Origin: Mesonia hippocampi
Lineage (GTDB): Bacteria; Bacteroidota; Bacteroidia; Flavobacteriales; Flavobacteriaceae
Reading direction: 5' to 3'
NCBI RefSeq assembly: GCF_014197445.1
Contig: NZ_JACIFO010000014.1
Location: 1-34,344, forward strand
Length of the DNA stretch: 34,344 nt
The translations under genes and the position numbers were made by a program. Positions 8,324-15,793 of the stretch are shown one piece after another. The notes beneath the pieces were generated by a model. The model worked only from the letters and a program-made list of their open reading frames with translations. It was not told where the DNA came from and made no database searches. Within the stretch, counting starts at the first letter, position 1, and every line of letters starts with the position of its first letter.

Positions 8324-8787
8324 TGGAAACTAAGGTTCTTATGGTATGTTTAGGTAATATTTGCCGATCTCCTTTAGCAGAAGGTTTACTTAAAGAAAAA
8401 GTAAATCCTGAAAAAATAAAAGTAGACTCTGCAGGTACTTCTAACCATCACCAAGGAGAAAAGCCTGACGTTCGTTCTATCGATGTTGCTCAAAAAAATG
8501 GCATTAACATTAAAAACCAACGTGCAAGGCAATTTACCACTAAAGATTTTGATACGTTCGACTATATTTTTGTTATGGATAATAGCAATTATCAAAATGT
8601 TACAAAATTAGCGCAAACACCTGCACAAAAAGAAAAAGTGCATCTTATCCTTAATTGGTTGTCTGAAGAAAAACTAAACCTAGAGGTTCCCGATCCTTAT
8701 TTTGGAGGCGCAAAAGGCTTTGATAATGTTTACCGTATGCTAGATACAGCAACAACAAATATTGCCCATTATTTAGAAACAGTATGA
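8323..8787 (+). CDS. Low-molecular-weight protein-tyrosine-phosphatase
   Basis: A 154-residue cytoplasmic phosphatase of the arsenate-reductase/LMW-PTP fold. The phosphate loop CLGNICRS starts at nucleophile Cys9 with Arg15 closing the loop, and the general acid Asp124 lies in VPDPYFGG (122-129). Substrates are phosphotyrosine proteins or small phosphoesters; no kinase partner is nearby. It overlaps dnaA by one base at its start and the methyltransferase by four bases at its end (ATGA), so translational coupling in the dnaA operon is likely. Full length, with no unusual features. Confidence 0.93.
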   Translation: METKVLMVCLGNICRSPLAEGLLKEKVNPEKIKVDSAGTSNHHQGEKPDVRSIDVAQKNGINIKNQRARQFTTKDFDTFDYIFVMDNSNYQNVTKLAQTPAQKEKVHLILNWLSEEKLNLEVPDPYFGGAKGFDNVYRMLDTATTNIAHYLETV

Positions 8788-9491
8788 AAACCGGAAAATT
8801 ATTTCTAATCCCTACAACTTTAGGAGATAATCAAGCCTTAGTTAGCTTACCTACTTCGGTTTATGAAAAAGTTGCTGTACTTGATTTTTATATTGCCGAA
8901 AATGAAAAAACTGCCAGAAAGTTTATAAAACAACTGGCGCCAGAAAAAAAACAAGCAGAATTAAGTTTTAATATCCTCAACAAACATACCGACCCTTTAG
9001 AGCTTCAGCATTTTCTAGACAAAGCAGAAGAAGGTTTTGATATAGGTCTACTTAGTGAAGCCGGTTGTCCCGGTATTGCAGACCCAGGAGCCGAAATTGT
9101 TAAACTAGCTCACCAAAAAGATATTAAAGTGATTCCTTTAGTAGGGCCATCGTCTATACTATTAACGATGATGGCTAGTGGATTAAACGGACAAAATTTT
9201 ACCTTTCATGGCTATTTACCGATACAAAAACAAGAACGAAAGCAGTTTATTAAAAAACTAGAAGGTTTATCGGTAGAAAACCAACAAGCTCAAATTTTTA
9301 TAGAAACTCCGTACCGAAACGAAAAGCTTTTTGCAGATTTACTTAGTTTTTTACACCCTTCTACTCAGCTTTGTATTGGTTGTGATGTAACATTAACCAC
9401 CGAATACATCAAAACAAAACCTATTCATGAGTGGAAAAACATAAAAATAGATATTCATAAGCGTCCTGCTATATTTATTATTCAAAAATAA
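8784..9491 (+). CDS. SAM-dependent methyltransferase, RsmI/tetrapyrrole methylase family
   Basis: A 235-residue tetrapyrrole-methylase-fold enzyme closest in motif to RsmI, which 2'-O-methylates C1402 of 16S rRNA. Visible signatures are GLLSEAGCPGIADPGAEIV (about 92-110), PLVGPSSILLTMMASG (about 118-133) and FIETPYRNEKL (about 172-182). It is shorter than typical RsmI (about 280-290) and lacks the usual N-terminal start of the family, so it may be a second paralogue with a different target. It starts inside the phosphatase stop codon (ATGA) and ends the dnaA operon just before a strong bidirectional terminator. Confidence 0.82.
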   Translation: MKTGKLFLIPTTLGDNQALVSLPTSVYEKVAVLDFYIAENEKTARKFIKQLAPEKKQAELSFNILNKHTDPLELQHFLDKAEEGFDIGLLSEAGCPGIADPGAEIVKLAHQKDIKVIPLVGPSSILLTMMASGLNGQNFTFHGYLPIQKQERKQFIKKLEGLSVENQQAQIFIETPYRNEKLFADLLSFLHPSTQLCIGCDVTLTTEYIKTKPIHEWKNIKIDIHKRPAIFIIQK

Positions 9492-9525
9492 AGTTAATAA
9501 GATTTGCGGCTTAACAGCTATCAAC

Positions 9526-9558
9526 AAAAAACCACACTGCTTACAGTGTGGTTTTTTT
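9526..9558. terminator. Bidirectional intrinsic terminator
   Basis: CCACACTG pairs with CAGTGTGG around a CTTA loop (9540-9543), flanked by A5 on the left and T7 on the right. It gives a perfect stem plus T-run on both strands. It serves the dnaA operon (plus) and the convergent secreted protein gene (minus). Confidence 0.9.
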
Positions 9559-9588
9559 ATAAATCTTAATCTAATTACTTATTATAGA

Positions 9589-10224
9589 TTACTTATTTAC
9601 TTTAGCTGTTCTATCTGGAGTAACTATAGAGGTGTCATACCCCTTAAATCTTTTTAAGTAGCTTCTAACACTGGTTCCGTAGGCATCTTTAAATCCATGA
9701 TAGCCATTACTTCGTAAATATTTTTTTACACTTCCTGGCCCCGCTAAATGGGCTGCTGCCAAAATACCAGATTCGGTAATTTCGACACCTTTCATCTCTT
9801 TTCCGACATATTTTTTAATCTCTCTCCTTAAAATCCACTTATTTCTAGAAGCATTTGCATAAAATGCCGCCTCTTGTAAAGCTGGAGAGTTAAGAAATTC
9901 TGTCGTGTTTTTAATTCCGATTAAAGCTAAAGTTCCACGTCCAAATTGATATTTCCCCATATAACCATAAGTATTAATCGCCTTATAATTACCTTGAGAT
10001 TCTTTAAAACCTACAGCTTCTTTAAAACCTGTATAATCTTTTTGGAGAATTGGGTAAGCAACATGCTGTGCTGCATTGGGAACAATGTGTGGTTTACTTA
10101 CCACATTGTAGGTTGGTAAAGCTGGTAAAGCTTCTTCTGAATGGGTGTTTTCTGAAAAACCAAAAAACATAAAGGTTCCTGCTATTACAGGAAACAAAGA
10201 TACTCTTAGTACTTTTTTCTTCAA
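9589..10224 (-). CDS. Secreted lysozyme-like/transglycosylase-fold protein
   Basis: A 211-residue exported protein: the N-terminal signal segment covers about 4-24 and a linker runs to about 60. The domain at about 65-190 resembles the lytic transglycosylase superfamily. Its KESQGNYKAINTYG at 74-87 fits an ESxG-type motif with Glu75 as the likely catalytic acid, followed by GYMGKYQFG (87-95). Related flavobacterial proteins are often named peptidoglycan-binding or LysM-like, but no LysM repeat is seen here. It probably cleaves or binds peptidoglycan in the periplasm. It is monocistronic, with its own promoter at 10290-10322 and a shared terminator downstream. The next gene upstream (divergent) is murQ, which fits a cell-wall theme. 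Confidence 0.72.
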   Translation of the reverse strand: MKKKVLRVSLFPVIAGTFMFFGFSENTHSEEALPALPTYNVVSKPHIVPNAAQHVAYPILQKDYTGFKEAVGFKESQGNYKAINTYGYMGKYQFGRGTLALIGIKNTTEFLNSPALQEAAFYANASRNKWILRREIKKYVGKEMKGVEITESGILAAAHLAGPGSVKKYLRSNGYHGFKDAYGTSVRSYLKRFKGYDTSIVTPDRTAKVNK

Positions 10225-10289
10225 AGGTTTTGTTTTCGAAAGGACTTATATACACTGTTAAAACAAACTGCCTTCCTATTTCAAGGGAA

Positions 10290-10322
10290 CAAATGTACGT
10301 TGTTTAATTTTTCAATCCAAAA
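10290..10322 (-). promoter_or_regulatory. Promoter of the lysozyme-like gene
   Basis: On the minus strand TTTTGG (10322-10317) lies 19 bases before TACATTTG (10297-10290). This matches the Bacteroidota -33 TTG / -7 TAnnTTTG pair. The leader to the ATG at 10224 is about 60 nt. Confidence 0.65.
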
Positions 10323-10466
10323 TTTATTAACAATTTAGAAACATTTAAAAAAAAGCTAAAAAACTGAACTTCAACAGAAAACACACAAAAACACTAGCTT
10401 TAAACAATTTACTAAAAAAGAATATATTTTAAAATTTAACATTCCTTAACCTCTAAGAAGTTATAA

Positions 10467-10495
10467 TTGTAAATCATCAGAATGATGTATCTTTG
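10467..10495 (+). promoter_or_regulatory. Promoter of murQ
   Basis: TTG at 10467-10469 and TATCTTTG at 10488-10495, spaced by 18 bases, match the Bacteroidota promoter consensus. The predicted start lies about 12 bases before the murQ ATG. Confidence 0.7.
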
Positions 10496-10513
10496 TAAAG
10501 ATTAGACTTTCTT

Positions 10514-11341
10514 ATGGATACATTCATCAAAACCACCGAAACCGACTCACTATACAACAATATAGAACAAAAATCGGTTACCGAAATTCTTTCTAATATC
10601 AATAATGAAGATAAAAAAGTTGCGCTTGCAGTAGAAAAATCTATTCCGCAGATAGAAACGCTCACCCATAAAATTATCGCTCAACTTAAAAAAGGGGGAA
10701 GACTTTTTTATATAGGTGCTGGCACAAGTGGTAGACTAGGAATTTTAGATGCCAGTGAGTGCCCTCCTACCTTTGGAGTTGATAAAAATAAAGTAATTGG
10801 ACTTATAGCAGGAGGAGATACTGCAATTAGAACTGCCGTAGAAAACGCAGAAGACAACCCAAACCAAGCTTGGAAAGACCTCTTACAACACCAAATAAAC
10901 ACCAACGATATCGTGGTAGGCATTGCAGCATCGGGAACTACTCCCTATGTAATTGGCGGCTTACAAGCTTGCAATGAAAATAAAATTCCTACGGGTTGCA
11001 TTACTTGCAATCAAAACAGTCCATTGGCTAAAACAGCCAACTTCCCAATAGAAATTGTGGTTGGTCCAGAATTTCTTACAGGAAGCTCACGCATGAAAGC
11101 AGGAACAGCACAAAAAATGGTGCTTAATATGCTTACCACAACCTGTATGATTAAATTAGGTAAAGTAAAAGGAAATAAAATGGTTGACATGCAACTGAAT
11201 AACAATAAACTTTTTTTAAGAGGTGTATCTATCATTCAGCAAGAAACCAACTGTACAAAGGCAGAAGCAGAAAGCCTGTTATCTCAGTATAAAAATGTCC
11301 GAATAGCCATAAAAAATTACCATGACAAAAAGAACCAATAA
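10514..11341 (+). CDS. murQ: N-acetylmuramic acid 6-phosphate etherase MurQ
   Basis: Cleaves the lactyl ether of MurNAc-6-phosphate to give GlcNAc-6-phosphate and lactate, a step in peptidoglycan recycling. The SIS sugar-isomerase domain is complete: IGAGTSGRLGILDASECPPTFG runs from 67 to 88 and includes the conserved Glu82. Further on are the AASGTTPYV and GSSRMKAGTAQK loops (about 138-146 and 191-202). At 275 residues it is slightly short of the 290-300 typical for the family, mainly at the C-terminus. It has its own promoter, and its last 20 bases overlap the DUF6095 gene. The divergent neighbour is a secreted lysozyme-like protein. Confidence 0.94.
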   Translation: MDTFIKTTETDSLYNNIEQKSVTEILSNINNEDKKVALAVEKSIPQIETLTHKIIAQLKKGGRLFYIGAGTSGRLGILDASECPPTFGVDKNKVIGLIAGGDTAIRTAVENAEDNPNQAWKDLLQHQINTNDIVVGIAASGTTPYVIGGLQACNENKIPTGCITCNQNSPLAKTANFPIEIVVGPEFLTGSSRMKAGTAQKMVLNMLTTTCMIKLGKVKGNKMVDMQLNNNKLFLRGVSIIQQETNCTKAEAESLLSQYKNVRIAIKNYHDKKNQ

Positions 11342-11549
11342 AGAAGTCCTTGCCAAAGGCATAAAATTTCTATCGGGCTCATTACCACTAGTATTTATAG
11401 GCCCTAGTGTTTTATTTAGCGCCTTTAATAATCGGGAACATCCATTATATATTCTTGTACTTAGCATAGGTGCTTTATTTTGCTTAGGCGCTATGTTCTG
11501 TATTTTTTATGGACTAAAACTATTAACAAAAGCTCTATTTGACGAATAA
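11322..11549 (+). CDS. Small two-helix membrane protein, DUF6095 family
   Basis: A 75-residue protein with two hydrophobic segments (about 13-33 and 41-70) and basic N-terminal residues, fitting the DUF6095 family of small flavobacterial inner-membrane proteins. No function is known. It starts 20 bases inside murQ in another frame, which implies translational coupling to it. A role connected with cell-wall recycling is possible but rests only on the overlap. Confidence 0.75.
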   Translation: MTKRTNKEVLAKGIKFLSGSLPLVFIGPSVLFSAFNNREHPLYILVLSIGALFCLGAMFCIFYGLKLLTKALFDE

Positions 11550-11586
11550 AGCTTATCGACTATACATCTCGGCGTTTTTATTAAAT

Positions 11587-11594
11587 TATATTTG
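11587..11594 (+). promoter_or_regulatory. -7 box of the mvaD promoter (TATATTTG)
   Basis: TATATTTG matches TAnnTTTG. No clear TTG is found at -33. The ATG of the diphosphomevalonate decarboxylase gene follows 18 bases later. Confidence 0.5.
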
Positions 11595-11612
11595 CAAAAA
11601 TTTTAGGCAAAA

Positions 11613-12707
11613 ATGACAGAAAAAGATTTTTTAGGAAAAACCTACCAACAAACATTACCCGCTGGAGTATTCTCATGGCAAGCACCTAGTAATATTGCAC
11701 TGGTAAAATATTGGGGGAAGTATGGAGAACAACTTCCTAAAAACACCTCTATTAGTTTTACATTAACAAACTGCAATACCCAAACCCATTTGCACTTTGA
11801 ACCGGTAACTGAAAAATCTGACGAAATTGTTTTTGATGTTTTTCTCGATAACCAACCCGCTCCCGATTTTAAGCCTAAAATTGCTAAATTTTTAGCTAGA
11901 ATTAAACCTTACCTAAGCTTTTTACCTAGCTACAAGTACAAAATAGAAACCACCAACTCGTTTCCTCACAGTAGCGGAATTGCTTCTTCTGCAAGCGGAA
12001 TGGCAGCATTATCACTGTGTTTTATGCAACTAGAAAAAACCTTAAATCCTTCTATGAAGGAAGACTTTTTCTATCAAAAAGCCAGTTTTTTAGCACGATT
12101 AGGTTCTGGTAGTGCAGCAAGAAGTCTAAAAGGGAAGCTTGTTGCTTGGGGAGAGCACCCCTCTATACCAAACAGTAGTAACCTTTACGGGGTAGAACTT
12201 AAAGAAAACATCCACCCTATATTTCACACTTACCAAGATACTATTTTACTTATAGATAAAGGCGAAAAAACAGTAAGCAGCACCTTAGGGCATCAATTAA
12301 TGAACAATCACCCTTTTGCTCAACAACGTTTTGTTCAGGCAAATGAGAACATTAACACCTTAAACGCTATCCTAAAAAAAGGAGACACCGATGCTTTTAT
12401 AGCCCTGGTAGAATCTGAAGCATTAACACTGCATGCAATGATGATGACCAGCAACCCGTATTTTATCTTAATGAAACCCAATACGGTAGAAGTTATCCAT
12501 AAAATATGGCAATACCGAGCATTAACCAAATCTAAACTATGCTTTACGCTAGATGCAGGAGCAAACGTACACCTACTCTATCCTGAAAATGAAAAAGAGG
12601 AAATTTTACATTTCATTAATAAAGAACTAGTTGGATATTGCCAAAATGGGCATTATATTTGTGATGCTGTAGGCGAAGGAGCAATTAAACTAAATTTGCC
12701 TACTTAA
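11613..12707 (+). CDS. mvaD: Diphosphomevalonate decarboxylase
   Basis: Converts mevalonate diphosphate to isopentenyl diphosphate with ATP use, the last step of the classical mevalonate pathway. The 364 residues show the family N-terminus PSNIALVKYWGK (about 25-36), the TSISFTLTNC segment that follows it, the ATP-binding SSGIASSASGMAAL (about 117-130) and GSGSAARS (about 165-172). The genes after it are a mevalonate kinase homologue and a prenyltransferase, so this is an isoprenoid cluster. Flavobacteria use the mevalonate route, so the assignment fits the organism. Confidence 0.93.
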   Translation: MTEKDFLGKTYQQTLPAGVFSWQAPSNIALVKYWGKYGEQLPKNTSISFTLTNCNTQTHLHFEPVTEKSDEIVFDVFLDNQPAPDFKPKIAKFLARIKPYLSFLPSYKYKIETTNSFPHSSGIASSASGMAALSLCFMQLEKTLNPSMKEDFFYQKASFLARLGSGSAARSLKGKLVAWGEHPSIPNSSNLYGVELKENIHPIFHTYQDTILLIDKGEKTVSSTLGHQLMNNHPFAQQRFVQANENINTLNAILKKGDTDAFIALVESEALTLHAMMMTSNPYFILMKPNTVEVIHKIWQYRALTKSKLCFTLDAGANVHLLYPENEKEEILHFINKELVGYCQNGHYICDAVGEGAIKLNLPT

Positions 12708-12722
12708 CAACCATCAGACCCA

Positions 12723-13661
12723 ATGAAAGGACCACTTTTTTACTCAAAAATATTACTCTTCGGAGAATACGGAATTATAAAAGATTCTAAAGGCTTATCT
12801 ATACCCTATAACTTTTATAATGGCGCATTAAAAATATCGGAAAACGAAACAGAAGTTCAAGAAGAATCAAATAAAAACTTACGTAAATACGCAGCATTTC
12901 TGCAAAAATTACAAAAAGAACAACCTACACTGGTAACTTTTGATTTAGATAACTTTATTGCCGATTTAGACAGAGGAATGTATTTTGACAGCAGCATCCC
13001 ACAAGGTTATGGCGTAGGAAGTAGCGGAGCATTAGTGGCAGCAATTTATGATAAATATGCACTTGATAAAATTACCGTATTAGAAAATTTAAGCAGAGAA
13101 AAATTACTTAGCTTAAAAACAATTTTTGCTGAAATGGAGTCTTTTTTCCATGGGAAATCATCAGGTTTAGATCCTTTAAACAGCTACCTAAGCATTCCTA
13201 TTTTAATAAACTCTAAAGACAATATAGAAGCTACTGGCATTCCTGCACAAGAATCTAACGGAAAAGGAGGTGTTTTTTTAATTGATAGTGGTCTGGTTGG
13301 AGAAACCGCTCCAATGGTTCAGATTTTTATGGAAAATATGAAGCAAGAAGGCTTTAGAAAAATGCTGAAAGATAAATTTGTAAAACATACCGATGCCTGT
13401 GTTGATGATTTCCTAAACGGCGATGTAAAATCCTTATTCACCAACATCAAGCAACTTTCTAACGTGGTATTAGACAATTTTAAACCTATGATTCCTAAAC
13501 AGTTCCATCAACTTTGGAAAAAAGGAATTGAGACCAACGCCTATTACTTAAAACTTTGTGGTTCTGGCGGTGGCGGTTATATTCTTGGGTTTACTGAGAA
13601 TTTAGAAAAAGCAAAAGAAGCATTAAAAGACCATAAAATTGAAGTAGTTTATAATTTCTGA
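12723..13661 (+). CDS. GHMP kinase, probable mevalonate kinase
   Basis: A 312-residue GHMP-family kinase that probably phosphorylates mevalonate. Visible motifs are YSKILLFGEYGI (about 7-18), the glycine-rich phosphate loop PQGYGVGSSGALVAA (about 97-111), GKSSGLDPL (about 147-155) and the third GHMP motif CGSGGGGYILGF (about 279-290). Substrate choice is inferred from the gene's place 16 bp after mvaD and before the prenyltransferase gene; phosphomevalonate kinase activity is not excluded. The ATG at 12723 is the first in frame and gives the usual N-terminus. Confidence 0.85.
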   Translation: MKGPLFYSKILLFGEYGIIKDSKGLSIPYNFYNGALKISENETEVQEESNKNLRKYAAFLQKLQKEQPTLVTFDLDNFIADLDRGMYFDSSIPQGYGVGSSGALVAAIYDKYALDKITVLENLSREKLLSLKTIFAEMESFFHGKSSGLDPLNSYLSIPILINSKDNIEATGIPAQESNGKGGVFLIDSGLVGETAPMVQIFMENMKQEGFRKMLKDKFVKHTDACVDDFLNGDVKSLFTNIKQLSNVVLDNFKPMIPKQFHQLWKKGIETNAYYLKLCGSGGGGYILGFTENLEKAKEALKDHKIEVVYNF

Positions 13662-13677
13662 TAAAACCTTACCCCCT

Positions 13678-14613
13678 ATGCTTTCTAGAAAGAACAAACT
13701 CTTATTGCTAAAGTTAGCGAGTTTGTTCTCTGTGGTGAGAGGTTATAATATTTGGGTTATTGCTTTAGCACAATACCTTACGTCTATCTATATTTTAGCT
13801 CCAGAAAAAGCTTTTTCGGACGTTATTCTTGATCCAAATTTGTTTATTATTGTTTTAGCCTCTACCTTATCTATCGCATCTGGTTACCTTATTAATAATT
13901 TTTACGATAGTGAAAAAGATTTAATAAACCGGCCTACAAAAACATTTATAGACAATTATGTGAGTCAGAAAACCAAATTAAGTGTCTATTTTATCCTTAA
14001 TTTTTTAGCCGTAATCTTAGCCAGTTACATATCCTTTAGGGCAGTACTCTTTTTTTCTGTATATATTTTCATGCTTTGGTTCTACTCGCACAAGCTTAAA
14101 AAATATCCTTTTATAGGTAATCTAACAGCTTCTGTACTAGCCATTACTCCTTTTTTTGCGGTTTTTGTTTACTATAAAAACTTCGACTGGGTTATTTTTA
14201 TTCATGCAAGTTTTCTATTTCTAATTCTTTCGTTACGAGAATTGGTAAAAGATCTTGAAAACCTAAAAGGAGATTTCTCTCATAATTACCAAACCATTCC
14301 TGTGGTTTACGGTATTGCTTACAGCAAGCGTTTAGCAACTTTATTGGTGTTACTTACAGCTATTCCTGTATTGCTCCTTATTTTTTATCATTTCCCTTTA
14401 GGATACATGTATTATTACTTTATTATAAGTTTTATTCTACTACTCATTTTTTTGTTTTTTTTATGGAAAGCACAAAAAAGAAGTGAGTACTTACGTCTGC
14501 ATAACCTATTAAAAGCCATATTGGTAATAGGTGTTTTTAGTATTTTCTTTATCAATATAGATTTAATTATCGATAGACTTTCTTTTCTTGAAGAACTCTT
14601 CTTTGGGAAGTAA
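13678..14613 (+). CDS. UbiA-family prenyltransferase (geranylgeranylglycerol-phosphate geranylgeranyltransferase-like)
   Basis: An integral membrane prenyltransferase of 311 residues with about eight or nine transmembrane helices. The first Asp-rich motif is NNFYDSEKD (73-81) and the second is KDLENLKGD (191-199); both bind Mg2+-prenyl diphosphate. Related Bacteroidota proteins are commonly named geranylgeranylglycerol-phosphate geranylgeranyltransferase from similarity to archaeal lipid enzymes. The true acceptor (a quinone precursor, a lipid headgroup or other) cannot be read here. It follows the mevalonate genes, so isoprenoid supply and use are encoded together. It starts 16 bp after the kinase stop. 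Confidence 0.82.
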   Translation: MLSRKNKLLLLKLASLFSVVRGYNIWVIALAQYLTSIYILAPEKAFSDVILDPNLFIIVLASTLSIASGYLINNFYDSEKDLINRPTKTFIDNYVSQKTKLSVYFILNFLAVILASYISFRAVLFFSVYIFMLWFYSHKLKKYPFIGNLTASVLAITPFFAVFVYYKNFDWVIFIHASFLFLILSLRELVKDLENLKGDFSHNYQTIPVVYGIAYSKRLATLLVLLTAIPVLLLIFYHFPLGYMYYYFIISFILLLIFLFFLWKAQKRSEYLRLHNLLKAILVIGVFSIFFINIDLIIDRLSFLEELFFGK

Positions 14614-14633
14614 AAAATCTTATTTAAATTCTA

Positions 14634-14641
14634 TACCTTTG
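14634..14641 (+). promoter_or_regulatory. -7 box of the rluB promoter (TACCTTTG)
   Basis: TACCTTTG lies 15 bases before the ATG at 14657 and inside the longer reading frame that opens at 14588. It therefore supports 14657 as the true start. The -33 element is not evident. Confidence 0.55.
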
Positions 14642-14656
14642 CAAAAAAAATTAATA

Positions 14657-15493
14657 ATGGCAAAAATACCTAATAAAGGAAACAGAAAAGGAAGTGGAAA
14701 GAAAGCAGGAAAACCTTTTAGTAAAAAAAACAATACTGCCGCAACAGCAAAAGCAAAAGTAGATCAGCATATTAAAAACCCAGAAGCGGGTATGCGACTA
14801 AACAAATATATTGCTAACTCAGGCATTTGCAGCCGTCGTGATGCCGATATTTATATCTCATCAGGAAATGTAACCGTAAACGGTGATGTAATTACCGAAA
14901 TGGGTTATAAAGTAAAACCTACCGATGAAGTAAAATTTGACGGAAGAAAAATAAACCCAGAACCAAAAGAATACGTTTTATTAAACAAGCCCAAAGGCTT
15001 CTACGTAACTGGAAGCTTAGAAAAAAACAACCGTACTGTTTTAGATTTAATTGCCAAAGCCTCACGTGCTAAATTGGATCCTGTAGGGAAATTAGACACC
15101 AGCACCATGGGGTTATTGCTTTTTACTAACGATGGTACAATGGCAAAAAACCTAGGAAGCTCTAAGAAACTTATTCGTCAAATCTACCACGTAGAACTCG
15201 ATAAGCAACTAGACATGATGCATTTACTCCAAATTAGAGAAGGAGTTGCCCTAGAAGACGGTAAAGTAATTGTAGATGAGGTAAGCTATGTAGAAAATCA
15301 ACCCAAAAAACATGTTGGTATAGAGCTAAAAAGCTGTAAACCACATATCGTACAGCGTTTATTTAAAAAATTAGACTACAATATTGTAAAATTAGATCGC
15401 GTAGTTTACGGCGGACTAACCAAAAAAGACCTCCCACGCGGACGTTACAGACACCTTACAAAACAAGAAGTAATCAACTTAGGGATGCTTTAA
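14657..15493 (+). CDS. 23S/16S rRNA pseudouridine synthase, RluB/RsuA family
   Basis: Isomerises a uridine in ribosomal RNA to pseudouridine. With the start at 14657 the protein has 278 residues: a Lys/Gly/Ala-rich basic tail (1-40), an S4 RNA-binding domain (about 46-105), and a catalytic domain with Asp147 in GKLDTSTMGLLLFTNDG (144-160). The frame is open back to 14588, overlapping the prenyltransferase gene. A good -7 box sits in that extension, and a typical flavobacterial N-terminus begins at MAKIPNKG, so the shorter form is preferred. An intrinsic terminator follows at 15580. The motif fits RluB (U2605), though RluE/RluF-like specificity cannot be excluded. Confidence 0.88.
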   Translation: MAKIPNKGNRKGSGKKAGKPFSKKNNTAATAKAKVDQHIKNPEAGMRLNKYIANSGICSRRDADIYISSGNVTVNGDVITEMGYKVKPTDEVKFDGRKINPEPKEYVLLNKPKGFYVTGSLEKNNRTVLDLIAKASRAKLDPVGKLDTSTMGLLLFTNDGTMAKNLGSSKKLIRQIYHVELDKQLDMMHLLQIREGVALEDGKVIVDEVSYVENQPKKHVGIELKSCKPHIVQRLFKKLDYNIVKLDRVVYGGLTKKDLPRGRYRHLTKQEVINLGML

Positions 15494-15793
15494 TAATCTG
15501 TAATTTTAACATTTTATATGTTGATTTGTTTTTAAAAATAGGTTTTATTTGTTCCGTTATATTTTAGCTGAACAAATTGAAACCTGTTTTTAGTTTCGGG
15601 TTTTTGAAGAACATAGAAGTAACTTCAAAAACGGCTTATCGGTTAAGCCTCCGAATTTTAAAGCTCACTTCTAAGGTAACTTATCACTCACTGTACCAGC
15701 GCTTAGCCTTCTCACCTATTAGCGTTAAGAAAATTGTTTGTTAATAGATTAATTAATAAAAAACATTAATTAATTCTATAAAAACAAACTACA
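15494..15793. promoter_or_regulatory. Structured leader upstream of the polyamine operon
   Basis: A gene-free 300 bp. After the rluB terminator come several hairpins. TTTTTGAAG (15601-15609) faces CTTCAAAAA, and GGCTTA faces TAAGCC around 15636-15652. GGTA...TACC and CGCTTA...TAGCG arms lie around 15675-15730. ATTAATTAAT occurs at 15748-15757 and again at 15765-15774, about 20 bp before the speA ATG. No exact TAnnTTTG is found. A regulatory RNA or operator region is likely but not identified. Confidence 0.4.
15580..15606 (+). terminator. Intrinsic terminator after rluB
   Basis: AAACCTG (15580-15586) pairs with CGGGTTT over seven pairs, including one G-T, around a 10-nt loop. A T-run follows. 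Confidence 0.6.

Noticed and set aside
14588-14656. Extended N-terminus of the pseudouridine synthase
   Set aside because: The extra 23 codons overlap the prenyltransferase gene and contain the -7 box TACCTTTG; a start at 14657 fits the family.
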